Source of the DNA: Hymenobacter terrestris
GTDB lineage: Bacteria > Bacteroidota > Bacteroidia > Cytophagales > Hymenobacteraceae
Assembly: GCF_013377905.1 (NCBI RefSeq)
Contig: NZ_JABKAV010000005.1
Span: forward strand, 62,001-126,000
DNA length: 64,000 bases
Direction of reading: 5' to 3'
The notes below the pieces were generated by a model. The model did not search any database. It was not told the DNA's origin and was given only the letters and a program-made list of their open reading frames with translations. Of the stretch, positions 15,430-23,704 are shown piece after piece. Position 1 is the stretch's first letter. Each line of letters starts with the position of its first letter. The position numbers and the translations under genes were made by a program.

Positions 15430-18411
15430 ATGAGAAAAAACTACTTATTCCCTCTGATGGGAGGATTGCTGCTGACTGCCGGCACGGCCGTTGGACAGAC
15501 CCGCGCCGTGAGCGGCCGCGTAACAGATGCTACCGGCGCGGGTTTGCCGGGAGTAACGGTTCTGGAGCAAGGCACATCCAACGGTACAAGTACCGATGCC
15601 GGTGGCTCTTTTACCTTAGCAGTGCAACCCGGCGCCACGCTAACGGTTAGCTCCATTGGCTTCGAAACTCAAAATGTAGCAGTAGGTAGCCAGTCCAGCG
15701 TGGCCGTCACGCTCAAAACCAACGCTACCCAGCTCGGCGAAGCCATCATTGTAGGGTACGGTACACAAGTGAAACGCGAGCTGACTGGGGCAGTAACCCA
15801 GCTCGGAAGCAAAGACGTAGAGAACGTACCTGTGGTCAGCTTTGAGCAGGCTATTCAGGGACGTACGCCGGGCGTGCAGATCAACCAGACCAGCGGCAAG
15901 CTGGGTGCCGGGGTGCAGATTCGGGTGCGGGGTTCTTCTTCCATCACGGCCTCCAACCAGCCACTTTATGTAATAGACGGTATTCCCGTCACGTCGCAGG
16001 ACGTGGGCTCGGCCTCGGGTGAGCCGCTTAACCCGCTGGCTGACATCAACCCCAGTGACATTGAAAGCATCACGATTCTAAAAGATGCCGCTTCGTCGGC
16101 TATTTATGGGTCGCGCGCTTCCAATGGCGTGGTGCTGGTGACCACCAAGCGGGGCCGCGCCGGCGACACGCGCGTGAGTGTGGGAGCCTACTACGGGCGG
16201 TCGGAAGCAACCAAGCTGCGCAAGTTCCTGAACGCGGATCAGTACAAGGAGCTATTCGCCGAAGCCGCCACCAACGTGGGCTATACCAACCCGGCCGAGG
16301 CGTTTGAGGAGAATGGACTTGACTTCGACTCACCATTCGATACACCCTGGTCAGATCTGGCATTCCGTAAGGGCTCGGTGCAGCAGTATGATGTGAGTGT
16401 GTCGGGCGGCGACGCTAAAACGCGCTTTTTCCTGAGCGGCTCCTACAGCGACCAGGAAGGTATCATCATCGGCAACCGTTACCGTCGCGGGTCGTTGCGG
16501 GCCAATCTCGACCACTCGCTGAGCGAAAAGGTGCGCATCGGACTCAACCTCTCGCTTACCCGCTCCGTCAACGACCGGGTAGCCGACGACAACGCCTTCT
16601 CCAATCCGGTGCAGCTCAACGCACTACCGCCCATTCAGTCGAACATCGATGTCACCGATCCAACCGGTCTCAACCGCAACACACTCTATTATAATGCGTT
16701 GTTGCAGGTAGATAACGCCGAGAACCGCTCCGGCAACTACCGCTCGTTCGGCAACGTGTCGTTGGCTTACGAACCCATCAAGGGGCTGACTTTCCGGACC
16801 GAAAACGGCTACGACTTCCTCAATCTCAACGAGCGGATTTACCAGGGCCTTTATACCGAAGATGGGGCACCAACCGGTTACGGCTACCAAAACCAACTTC
16901 AGGGCATCAATTATACCACTAACAACACTGTTACTTGGCTTAAAACCTTGGGCGAAGAGCACACGCTTGAGGCTCTGGGCGGTTTCTCGTTCCAGCGCTT
17001 CGACCAGCAGAACAACTCCTCCGAAGGACGGGGCTTTCCCAATGACCAATTCAAGCGTATTGCATCGGCCGCCCGCATCACGGCGGCCAGCAGCGCCGGT
17101 ACCGGTTATACCTTCCTCTCGTACCTGACGCGCGTCAACTACACGTTCCGCAACCGCTACCTGGCCTCGGTCAGTGCCCGCCTTGATGGATCGTCGCGCT
17201 TCAGCCCCGGCAACCAGTATGGGGTGTTCCCGGCTGCTTCGCTGGGCTGGATCATTTCTGACGAAGGTTTCCTGCAGGACAATAATGTTCTCTCGTTCCT
17301 CAAAATCAGGGGTAGCTATGGTTTAACGGGTAACTCCGAAATCGGCAACTTCTCGTCTCGGCGCTTGTACTCGGCTGTTCCTTATGCTGATGTGGCCGGT
17401 ATTCAGCCTACTGGCCTGGGCAACCCCGACCTGACTTGGGAAACAACCACCCAGGCAGATATTGGGGTGGAGTTTGGGTTCCTCGACGGCCGTATCTCGG
17501 GCGAAGTGGATGTGTACGAGAAAATCACCAACGACCTGCTGCTCGACCTGCAGCTGCCTTACACCGGTGGGTATCCTGTCGTGACGCGCAACATCGGCGA
17601 TTTGCGTAACCGGGGCATCGAGTTCAGCCTCAACACCCGCAACCTAGACAAGGATTTCAAATGGCAGACCAACTTTAACCTGAGCATCAACCGCAATGAA
17701 ATTACCAACCTTAACGGGCAGGAAATTATTGCCGGCGGCCGTAACCTGGGCCGGGTGCGGGAAGGGGAACCGATTGGCGTATTCTGGGGTAAGAAATTTG
17801 CTGGTGCTGACCCAGACAACGGCGACGCCCTCTACTACACGGCCGACGGGGGCACCACCAACGACTACTCGGCTGCGGTTGAGCAGAAGCTGGGCGACCC
17901 CAACCCTGACTTCACGGGCGGTCTGACGAATACTTTCAGCTTCAAAGGCTTCGAGCTAAGCATTCTCAACCAATTCGTGTCGGGCAACGACATTTATAAT
18001 ATTGGCGGAGTGTTTCAGTCAGTCAACGGCGACTACTTCGACAACCAGACCCTCGACCAGCTGAAGCGCTGGCAGAATCCTGGCGACATGACCAGTGTCC
18101 CACAGGCGCGCCTCTACGACGGAAATGGCACGGCGCCCTCTTCGCGCTGGATTTCGGGCGGCTCCTTCTTCCGGTTCAAAAACGTGACGCTGGGTTACAC
18201 GCTGCCTGCCAGTCTGCTGAAGGTCGGTGGTGTTCGGTCGGCGCGGGTGTACGTGACGGCCCAAAACCTGTTCACCATCACCAACTATGATGGCTACGAC
18301 CCAGAAGTAAACACCACGGCGTTCGGCCGCCCTAGCTACTTGCTTGGGCATGACTTCTATACGCCGCCGCTGGCTAAAACCTGGATTATCGGGTTCAACC
18401 TGGGATTCTAG
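15430..18411 (+). CDS. SusC/RagA-family TonB-linked outer-membrane transporter
   Basis: 993 residues. Order of parts: signal peptide (MRKNYLFPLMGGLLLTAGTA), carboxypeptidase-regulatory-like domain (about 25-100), a TonB-box region (GEAIIVGYG, about 112-120), plug with the SusC hallmarks VRGSSSITASNQPLYVIDG and ILKDAASSAIYGSRASNGV, then a long beta-barrel ending in an aromatic residue (IIGFNLGF). It imports a ligand bound by the SusD partner at 18443-19921, 31 bp downstream. No glycosidase, sigma/anti-sigma pair or sensor lies next to the pair, so the substrate (glycan, peptide or other) is not indicated. Confidence 0.95.
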   Translation: MRKNYLFPLMGGLLLTAGTAVGQTRAVSGRVTDATGAGLPGVTVLEQGTSNGTSTDAGGSFTLAVQPGATLTVSSIGFETQNVAVGSQSSVAVTLKTNATQLGEAIIVGYGTQVKRELTGAVTQLGSKDVENVPVVSFEQAIQGRTPGVQINQTSGKLGAGVQIRVRGSSSITASNQPLYVIDGIPVTSQDVGSASGEPLNPLADINPSDIESITILKDAASSAIYGSRASNGVVLVTTKRGRAGDTRVSVGAYYGRSEATKLRKFLNADQYKELFAEAATNVGYTNPAEAFEENGLDFDSPFDTPWSDLAFRKGSVQQYDVSVSGGDAKTRFFLSGSYSDQEGIIIGNRYRRGSLRANLDHSLSEKVRIGLNLSLTRSVNDRVADDNAFSNPVQLNALPPIQSNIDVTDPTGLNRNTLYYNALLQVDNAENRSGNYRSFGNVSLAYEPIKGLTFRTENGYDFLNLNERIYQGLYTEDGAPTGYGYQNQLQGINYTTNNTVTWLKTLGEEHTLEALGGFSFQRFDQQNNSSEGRGFPNDQFKRIASAARITAASSAGTGYTFLSYLTRVNYTFRNRYLASVSARLDGSSRFSPGNQYGVFPAASLGWIISDEGFLQDNNVLSFLKIRGSYGLTGNSEIGNFSSRRLYSAVPYADVAGIQPTGLGNPDLTWETTTQADIGVEFGFLDGRISGEVDVYEKITNDLLLDLQLPYTGGYPVVTRNIGDLRNRGIEFSLNTRNLDKDFKWQTNFNLSINRNEITNLNGQEIIAGGRNLGRVREGEPIGVFWGKKFAGADPDNGDALYYTADGGTTNDYSAAVEQKLGDPNPDFTGGLTNTFSFKGFELSILNQFVSGNDIYNIGGVFQSVNGDYFDNQTLDQLKRWQNPGDMTSVPQARLYDGNGTAPSSRWISGGSFFRFKNVTLGYTLPASLLKVGGVRSARVYVTAQNLFTITNYDGYDPEVNTTAFGRPSYLLGHDFYTPPLAKTWIIGFNLGF

Positions 18412-18442
18412 GCCTTTCACGTTTTTGCTTTGACTTTCGACC

Positions 18443-19921
18443 ATGAAAACTATATCCGCTTCACTCCGCCGACTGGTGGCTCCAACGGCCCTTCTGCTCA
18501 CACTAGGGCTGCTGGGCTGCGATAAACAACTGGACATTGAGCCCCAGCAGTCTGTTGATGCTGCCACGGCGCTCAGCACGCCTGAGGGCGTACAATCGGC
18601 CCTAACTGGCGTTTATGCCCGCCTCGATCTGCCGCAGTCCTATGGTACCAATCTGCTGCTGATGGCTGATTTGCTGGCGGCCGATCTGCCTACGGCTGCC
18701 ACTTTCACTTACATCGGCTGGCAGGGTACCTTCCAGAGCTACCGCGAGGTATCGCGCAAGCAAATGACCGATGTAAATACGGAGGCCGACCGCACCTGGA
18801 ACCAGAATTTTCAGACCATTAACTTGGTTAACTTAGTGCTGGATGCGCTGCCCGTGGTAGCCGATGCCGACGATAAGCAGCGCATTGAGGGGGAAGCCCG
18901 CATGATACGTGGCATGCTCTACTTCGAGTTGGCCCGTCTCTATGCACAGCCTTACCGTACCACCGGTGCCTTCTCCAACGCGGCCCTGGGCGTGCCCGCG
19001 CCCACGGCCACGCCAGGGCTGCCAATCAACCTGAGCGCCAACAAAACGGAGGCTGATGCCGCCCGGCGAATTGCCCGCTCCTCGCTGGAGGAAACCTATA
19101 CCCAGATTTTGGCCGACCTGACCGCTGCCCAGGACCTGCTGCCCGAGGCCAACGACCGCACCCGCTTCGATCAGTACGATGCCAAAGCATTTCTGGCGCG
19201 CGTGTACCTGCAGCGCGGTGAGTACGCGACAGCCCGCGATTTGGCCAACGAGGTCATCAACGATTCGGGCGCTTCGCTCAATGCCTCGTCGGTTTCCACG
19301 TTTACCAACAAGAACTCGTCGGAAGTGCTGTTCGAGATTCAGCAGAACGACCAAAACAACGCTGGTAACTCCAACGATGGCCTGGCTACGTTCTATTCGA
19401 GCAACGCGGCCGGCTTCGGCGGCCGTGGCGACGTGCGCATCTATCAGGCGTTTGCAGACCAGTATGGCGCCGACGACCAGCGGGGATTCAACCCCCAAAT
19501 TGGGGCCTCCCTGATTTATGAAGGTACCGGCCGTCGGGCGGGCTTCCTGCGCACGTACAAATGGAACAACGCGGGGCAGAACATTCCGATTCTACGCCTT
19601 TCTGAAATGTACCTTATCCGGGCCGAAACCAACCTGCGACTTGGTACCAACGTGGGCGCCACGGCGCTGGTCGATGTCAACCGCATCCGCACCCGGGCCC
19701 GCGCTACACCCTTAGCCAACGTTACGCTGGCAAGCGTGCTGCAGGAGCGGGACTTAGAGTTTGCCTTTGAGGGCTTCCGGGTGCATGATTACAAGCGTAC
19801 GGGCCGTAGCATCGGTGCCGGTACGGCGGCCATTCCGGCCAATGCCCCGGCGCTGGTTATGCCGATTCCGAAATACGAAATCAACCTGGGCAACGCCCTG
19901 CCCCAAAACGAAGGATATTAA
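18443..19921 (+). CDS. SusD/RagB-family outer-membrane lipoprotein
   Basis: 492 residues. Lipoprotein signal with Cys in LLGCDKQLDIEP; the opening LDIEPQQSVD plus ALSTPEGVQSALTGVYARL is the standard SusD start. TPR-like helices follow (MIRGMLYFELARLYAQPY; YDAKAFLARVYLQRGEYATA) and the C-terminal part has ILRLSEMYLIRAETNLRLG and ERDLEFAFEGFRVHDYKRTG, both typical of the family. It caps the SusC barrel on the cell surface and delivers the ligand. Probably co-transcribed with the SusC gene; a strong palindromic terminator follows 12 bp after the stop. Confidence 0.95.
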   Translation: MKTISASLRRLVAPTALLLTLGLLGCDKQLDIEPQQSVDAATALSTPEGVQSALTGVYARLDLPQSYGTNLLLMADLLAADLPTAATFTYIGWQGTFQSYREVSRKQMTDVNTEADRTWNQNFQTINLVNLVLDALPVVADADDKQRIEGEARMIRGMLYFELARLYAQPYRTTGAFSNAALGVPAPTATPGLPINLSANKTEADAARRIARSSLEETYTQILADLTAAQDLLPEANDRTRFDQYDAKAFLARVYLQRGEYATARDLANEVINDSGASLNASSVSTFTNKNSSEVLFEIQQNDQNNAGNSNDGLATFYSSNAAGFGGRGDVRIYQAFADQYGADDQRGFNPQIGASLIYEGTGRRAGFLRTYKWNNAGQNIPILRLSEMYLIRAETNLRLGTNVGATALVDVNRIRTRARATPLANVTLASVLQERDLEFAFEGFRVHDYKRTGRSIGAGTAAIPANAPALVMPIPKYEINLGNALPQNEGY

Positions 19922-19933
19922 CTGCCGTTGCTA

Positions 19934-19992
19934 TTGTCTACAGCAGAAAAGGCCGTCCCGGATTCCGGGACGGCCTTTTCTGCTGTAGACAA
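19934..19992. terminator. 59-bp near-perfect palindrome, bidirectional terminator
   Basis: Arms of 29 bp around a single central base; core GGCCGTCCCGGATTCCGGGA. An AAAA/TTTT pair lies within the stem. It closes the susCD operon and, on the other strand, the decayed prohibitin remnant. Confidence 0.8.
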
Positions 19993-19994
19993 CA

Positions 19995-20369
19995 GTGGTT
20001 ACTTATCTGAAATAAGGACCTATGTGCCTTTGCTTCCCCCATGATGATGACTTTGGCGTTGGGCGAAAGAACAATTTCCTTGTTGACCTTCGGACTGAAA
20101 GGCCGACATATTGTATTTCTGGATTTTGGTATCGAAGCGCGCAATGTCAACCAGCGGATTCATCACGCTCAGGCCACTGAGCAGCGCCCGGGTCTGCACC
20201 TGCCCAAACAGCGTCTGCACACCCACCTCGCCGGCATCTACCTGAACAATGGTACTCAAAGCCATGCCGAGCAGCACCAGCAACCCGCTGACAACGCTCC
20301 ACCTTAGGCTCCCAAAGCCAACACGTTACGGCGAATCGTCAGGCCAGTAACCAGTAAAATCAGCCCCAT
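19995..20369 (-). pseudogene. decayed prohibitin/SPFH-family remnant
   Basis: Pieces of one protein occur in different frames on the minus strand. From ATG at 20367-20369: MGLILLVTGLTIRRNVLAL, then after a frame change VSGLLVLLGMALSTIVQVDAGEV continuing GVQTLFGQVQTRALLSGLSV and NPLVDIARFDTKIQKYNMSA, which is the prohibitin N-terminus. After another frame change near 20090 comes VNKEIVLSPNAKVIIMG, which resembles the C-terminal end. About 180 central codons seem to be missing. The remnant lies just after the susCD terminator. Prohibitins are membrane-anchored scaffold proteins; this copy cannot be functional. Confidence 0.65.
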
Positions 20370-20463
20370 AATAGCAAGTAGCGTAGGGGATTTAGCAGGA
20401 AAATCAGTAGGTAATCTTGCTACAGGAATCTGAGAGAGTAGAAGCTAGGACGTATAATTGAGA

Positions 20464-20506
20464 AACAACATCATTCTCCGCTGCGCGCTGCATGACGTTG
20501 TTTTTT
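20464..20506. terminator. probable bidirectional terminator hairpin
   Basis: AACAACATCAT (20464-20474) pairs with ATGACGTTGTT (20492-20502), one mismatch, with a GC-rich loop containing GCGCGC. Followed by six T on plus; on minus it lies directly after the stop of the gene at 20513-20986. Confidence 0.5.
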
Positions 20507-20512
20507 AGCTTT

Positions 20513-20986
20513 CTAGTCTTCGTCCTCCTCCTCGCGGCTGAAATCCAGCGTCGGGACCAGCTCCAGTGCTTCCCGGATAACATCGTCCATCAGGCGTTGG
20601 GTATCGGCGTCGAGGGTGCGCTCGAACAGGTGCAGCACCTGCTCGCCGTCTTCGTTCACATAGAGGTTAGCGTAAAGCTGGTCGAAGGTAGTGGCGCCCT
20701 TCTGCATGGCCTTGTCGATGCCTGCTACGGATGGGGCTTGCAGCGCGTTTTTCAGCACATCGAGTACTTGGCGGGCTTCCTCCATGTCGCCCAGTTCGGC
20801 CAGCAGCCGCAGTAGGGACAGGGCCACGCCTAGCCGCACGCGCTCGAAGCGGTAGGCAATATCGGCGGAGGCCGCCTGCCCGAATAGGTGGTAGGCCTCG
20901 CGGGTGGCGGGCGTGAGGTATCGGGCGGCGGCGGCGGGCTCGGCGAAAGCTAAGTCGAGCAGGCGCTGGTAGGGAGAGTTGGACAT
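20513..20986 (-). CDS. helical protein of unknown function
   Basis: 157 residues, soluble, predicted all-helical with a strongly acidic C-terminus (DFSREEEDED). No signal peptide. Helices such as LGVALSLLRLLAELGDMEEA and QVLHLFERTLDADTQRLMDD look like a TPR-type or helical-bundle fold, but there is no clean repeat. I do not recognise the family. Transcribed away from the small membrane protein at 21154 over a 167-bp gap that holds both promoters. Confidence 0.7.
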   Translation of the reverse strand: MSNSPYQRLLDLAFAEPAAAARYLTPATREAYHLFGQAASADIAYRFERVRLGVALSLLRLLAELGDMEEARQVLDVLKNALQAPSVAGIDKAMQKGATTFDQLYANLYVNEDGEQVLHLFERTLDADTQRLMDDVIREALELVPTLDFSREEEDED

Positions 20987-21153
20987 CGGCAGCAGGTGTA
21001 ACGCCGGAGCAATCCGGAGAATCTGGCTTGAAAACGGGAACCTTGGGCCGCGAAGGTACGATTACAGGAGCGGCAGTAGCCAAAAAACCGGCCGACTGGT
21101 TATCTTAGCAGCTTCCCGCTCGTTCCGTCCAAATCCGCATCTGTAGCTCCATC

Positions 21154-21414
21154 ATGACGCACAAAGAAAAATGGCTCGCCTTCGCTCCGGCCGGCCTCTT
21201 ATCTATCGGCTTGGGTACCTGTCTGGTGCAATGGGCCGCCGACAAAAAGCGCCGCCACGAACCGACCAGCGAGTGGGTTGCCGCCGGCACAGCTGCCCTG
21301 CTCGTGCTCAACGCCGGCATCAGCCTCTTCGGCCGTGGCGTGGTAGAAAAAGTCAAGCACGACCTGCGCCACCAAATTCCCGAGCCCGACTACGGCAACA
21401 TTGGAAGGCTGTAA
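21154..21414 (+). CDS. small membrane protein, two predicted helices
   Basis: 86 residues. Hydrophobic segments at about 8-26 (LAFAPAGLLSIGLGTCLVQW) and 43-62 (AAGTAALLVLNAGISLFGRG), joined by a charged loop ADKKRRHEP and ending in a polar tail. Likely an inner-membrane hairpin with both ends in the cytoplasm. No named family recognised. A REP-like palindrome begins at the base after its stop codon. Confidence 0.7.
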   Translation: MTHKEKWLAFAPAGLLSIGLGTCLVQWAADKKRRHEPTSEWVAAGTAALLVLNAGISLFGRGVVEKVKHDLRHQIPEPDYGNIGRL

Positions 21415-21565
21415 GGGAAAAAAGAGAACGTCATTCTGAGCGAAGCCGGAGGCGAAGTCTAAGAATCTCTACTGCAATGCTAACCCTTTCGTTGGGTTTA
21501 CTATTGCGGTAGAGGTTCTTCGACTTCGCCTCCGGCTTCACTCAGAATGACGTTCTCTTTTTCCT
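21415..21565. repeat. REP-like inverted repeat (TCATTCTGAGCGAAG type)
   Basis: Arms of about 63 bp (21415-21477 and 21503-21565) pair with few mismatches. The core GAACGTCATTCTGAGCGAAG and CCGGAGGCGAAGTC matches a class of dispersed palindromes I recognise from Hymenobacter-like and other genomes. It fills the whole space between the convergent genes at 21154-21414 and 21567-23507, so it probably also acts as terminator for both. Confidence 0.8.
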
Positions 21566-21566
21566 G

Positions 21567-23507
21567 TTAGAGCACCCGCACCTTCAGCTGCGAGGCTTTG
21601 GCGGGGGAGTGGTAGAGGCGGTGGTTGGCGGTCTGGAAGTCCTTTTCGTCGGCCTCGAAAATGTTGGGCACGAAGGTCTGGGGGTTGCGGTCGACCATTG
21701 GGAACCAGCTGCTTTGTACCTGCACCATCAGGCGGTGGCCCTTGCGGAAGGTGTGGCATAGGTCCTGTACCGTAAAGGGCACGGCCGTTACCTGGTTAGG
21801 CACGAAGGCCTCGGGCTGGCTGAAGCTGTTGCGGAACCGGCCGCGCATCACCTCCGAGCGCACCATCTGTTGGTAGCCGCCCAGCTTCACCGCTGGGTTC
21901 AGGCGTGCGTTGTCGGGCGTATCATTGGGGTATACGTCAATAATTTTCACCACCCAGTCGGCATCAGTACCGGTGGTAGCCACCTGCAATAGTGCCTCAA
22001 TGGGGCCGGCCAGCGTCAGGTCCTCGGTCAGCACATCGGTCTGGTAGGTGAGCACGTCGGGGCGGCGGCTGGCAAAGCGCTGGTCGTCGGTCATGTACTC
22101 GCGGGTCATGCCCGTGGCCATGTTTTCGTTGGAAGGCACGGGCTTTGCCGGGTCGCTGATGTACTGGTCGAACTCGGCTTGGCCGCCGTTGGGGGCTTCA
22201 AACCCAATTTTACCGTCGGCCTGGAAATACATCGTGCGCTCCTGGGCCTGCTTGGGCGGCCAGGCGTCGAAGGTGCGCCACTTGTTGGTGCCGCCCTCAA
22301 ACACGGTAGCTTCGGGTACATTAGGCCGCTTGTTGTCCTTCAGATACGATTTGAAAAACGGTGCCTCAATCTCCTTCTGGTAGTAAAGCGAAGGCGACTC
22401 ACCGTAGGCCACATTGCCCACTACTTCGCCGGTGCCACGGGCCCAGCCGCCATGCACCCAGGGTCCCATCACAAGGCCGTTCTGCATGCCGGGGTTTTGC
22501 TTTTCGATGCTCTCGTAGATTTTGAGCGCCCCAAACAAATCCTCGGCATCATTGAAGCCGCCCACGGTGAGCACGGCGGTTTGCTTATTCAGGTTTTTGA
22601 GGTGGGGGCGCAGGTTGCGGGCCTGCCAGAACTCGTCGTAGTTGGGGTGCTGCATCATCTCGTTCCAGAACGCGACTTGGCCCTTGTAATAGCGGGCATC
22701 GGCGTTCTTGAGCGGGCCCATCTTCATAAAGAAGTCGTAGCCGTCGGGCGTGCCGTGGTCGAAGCGGGGGTTGCCGGTGGGCGTAGGCGCGGGTCGGGGT
22801 AACCCGAAAGAGGCCAGGAAATTGAAGGCGTGAGGAAGGAAGAACGCGCCATTGTGGTGGAAATCGTCCCAGAACCAGTCGGCAATGGGGGCTTGGGGCG
22901 AGGAGGCCTTAAGGGCCGGATGGCGGCCGAGCAGGCCAATAGCCGTGTAGAAACCGGGGTAGCTGATGCCCCACTGGCCCACGCGGCCGTTGTTTTTTGG
23001 CCCCTTCTTCACTAGCCACTCAATGGTGTCAAAGGTGTCGGTGCCCTCGTCGATGTCGTTTTTGCCTTTGGGGGCATCCTTGGCGGGCCGCATGTTCACA
23101 AACTCGCCCTCCGACATATAGCGGCCCCGCACGTCCTGGTAGGCGAAAATGTAACCCTCGCGCATCATTGTGGAGCTGGGACCGAGGCTCTTTTTGTACT
23201 TGCCCGCCTCGTAGGGCCCCACGGCGTAGGGCGTACGGCTGAGCATAACTGGGTAGCGCACCTTGTCGGCGTCGTTGGGCGCGTAGATGACGGTATAGAG
23301 CTTCACGCCGTCGCGCATGGCAATGCGGTGCTCTGTCTTGGTGTAGTTCTGCTGGATGTAGAGCGTGTCGGCCAGCACTTGGGCCAGCTGCTGCTTGTCC
23401 ATGTTGGAGGACAGCGGGTACGAAACGGGCTGCTGGGCCTGGGCGGCCAGAGTGCCGGCCGTGAGCAGGGCCGCCAGCAGGGTCGGGCGGAAGTAGGAGT
23501 GGAGCAT
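21567..23507 (-). CDS. CocE/NonD-family (X-Pro dipeptidyl-peptidase-like) serine hydrolase
   Basis: 646 residues from ATG at 23505-23507, which gives the signal peptide MLHSYFRPTLLAALLTAGTL ending AQAQ; the longer frame upstream only reads through the REP palindrome. The alpha/beta-hydrolase domain starts IAMRDGVKLYTVIYAPNDAD; the nucleophile is Ser at about residue 182 in GQWGISYPGFY. A C-terminal jelly-roll domain (residues about 430-646) ends in VQSSWFPMVDRNPQTFVPNI, typical of CocE/X-Pro peptidases. Family members cut N-terminal X-Pro peptides, acyl-amino acids or esters such as glutaryl-antibiotics. Exported to the periplasm. Divergent from an M14 peptidase, consistent with peptide use. 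Confidence 0.9.
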   Translation of the reverse strand: MLHSYFRPTLLAALLTAGTLAAQAQQPVSYPLSSNMDKQQLAQVLADTLYIQQNYTKTEHRIAMRDGVKLYTVIYAPNDADKVRYPVMLSRTPYAVGPYEAGKYKKSLGPSSTMMREGYIFAYQDVRGRYMSEGEFVNMRPAKDAPKGKNDIDEGTDTFDTIEWLVKKGPKNNGRVGQWGISYPGFYTAIGLLGRHPALKASSPQAPIADWFWDDFHHNGAFFLPHAFNFLASFGLPRPAPTPTGNPRFDHGTPDGYDFFMKMGPLKNADARYYKGQVAFWNEMMQHPNYDEFWQARNLRPHLKNLNKQTAVLTVGGFNDAEDLFGALKIYESIEKQNPGMQNGLVMGPWVHGGWARGTGEVVGNVAYGESPSLYYQKEIEAPFFKSYLKDNKRPNVPEATVFEGGTNKWRTFDAWPPKQAQERTMYFQADGKIGFEAPNGGQAEFDQYISDPAKPVPSNENMATGMTREYMTDDQRFASRRPDVLTYQTDVLTEDLTLAGPIEALLQVATTGTDADWVVKIIDVYPNDTPDNARLNPAVKLGGYQQMVRSEVMRGRFRNSFSQPEAFVPNQVTAVPFTVQDLCHTFRKGHRLMVQVQSSWFPMVDRNPQTFVPNIFEADEKDFQTANHRLYHSPAKASQLKVRVL

Positions 23508-23526
23508 ATTTCTGGTTGAGAGGGTG

Positions 23527-23610
23527 TAGCGCGAAGCTCCAGCTTCGCGTGTTGTTGCTGAGGTTGGGCCGATTTCGTTCAACGAAACGCGAAGCTGGAG
23601 CTTCGCGCTA
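23527..23610. repeat. inverted repeat of nested palindromes (GCGCGAAGCTCCAGCTTCGCG)
   Basis: Two perfect 24-bp arms, 23527-23550 and 23587-23610. Each arm is itself nearly palindromic (CGAAGCT-CC-AGCTTCG). It sits in the 197-bp region between two divergent genes, so it overlaps their promoter or leader space. The motif resembles a dispersed repeat of this bacterial group. Confidence 0.8.
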
Positions 23611-23704
23611 TAGCGCGCATTTTCGCTATCAACCAAGCAAGGCCTGCTCAAATATGCTTTCTTTGAGCCAGAGTTTCACTGCTCTCCGATTTTACTTCCG
23701 CTGC

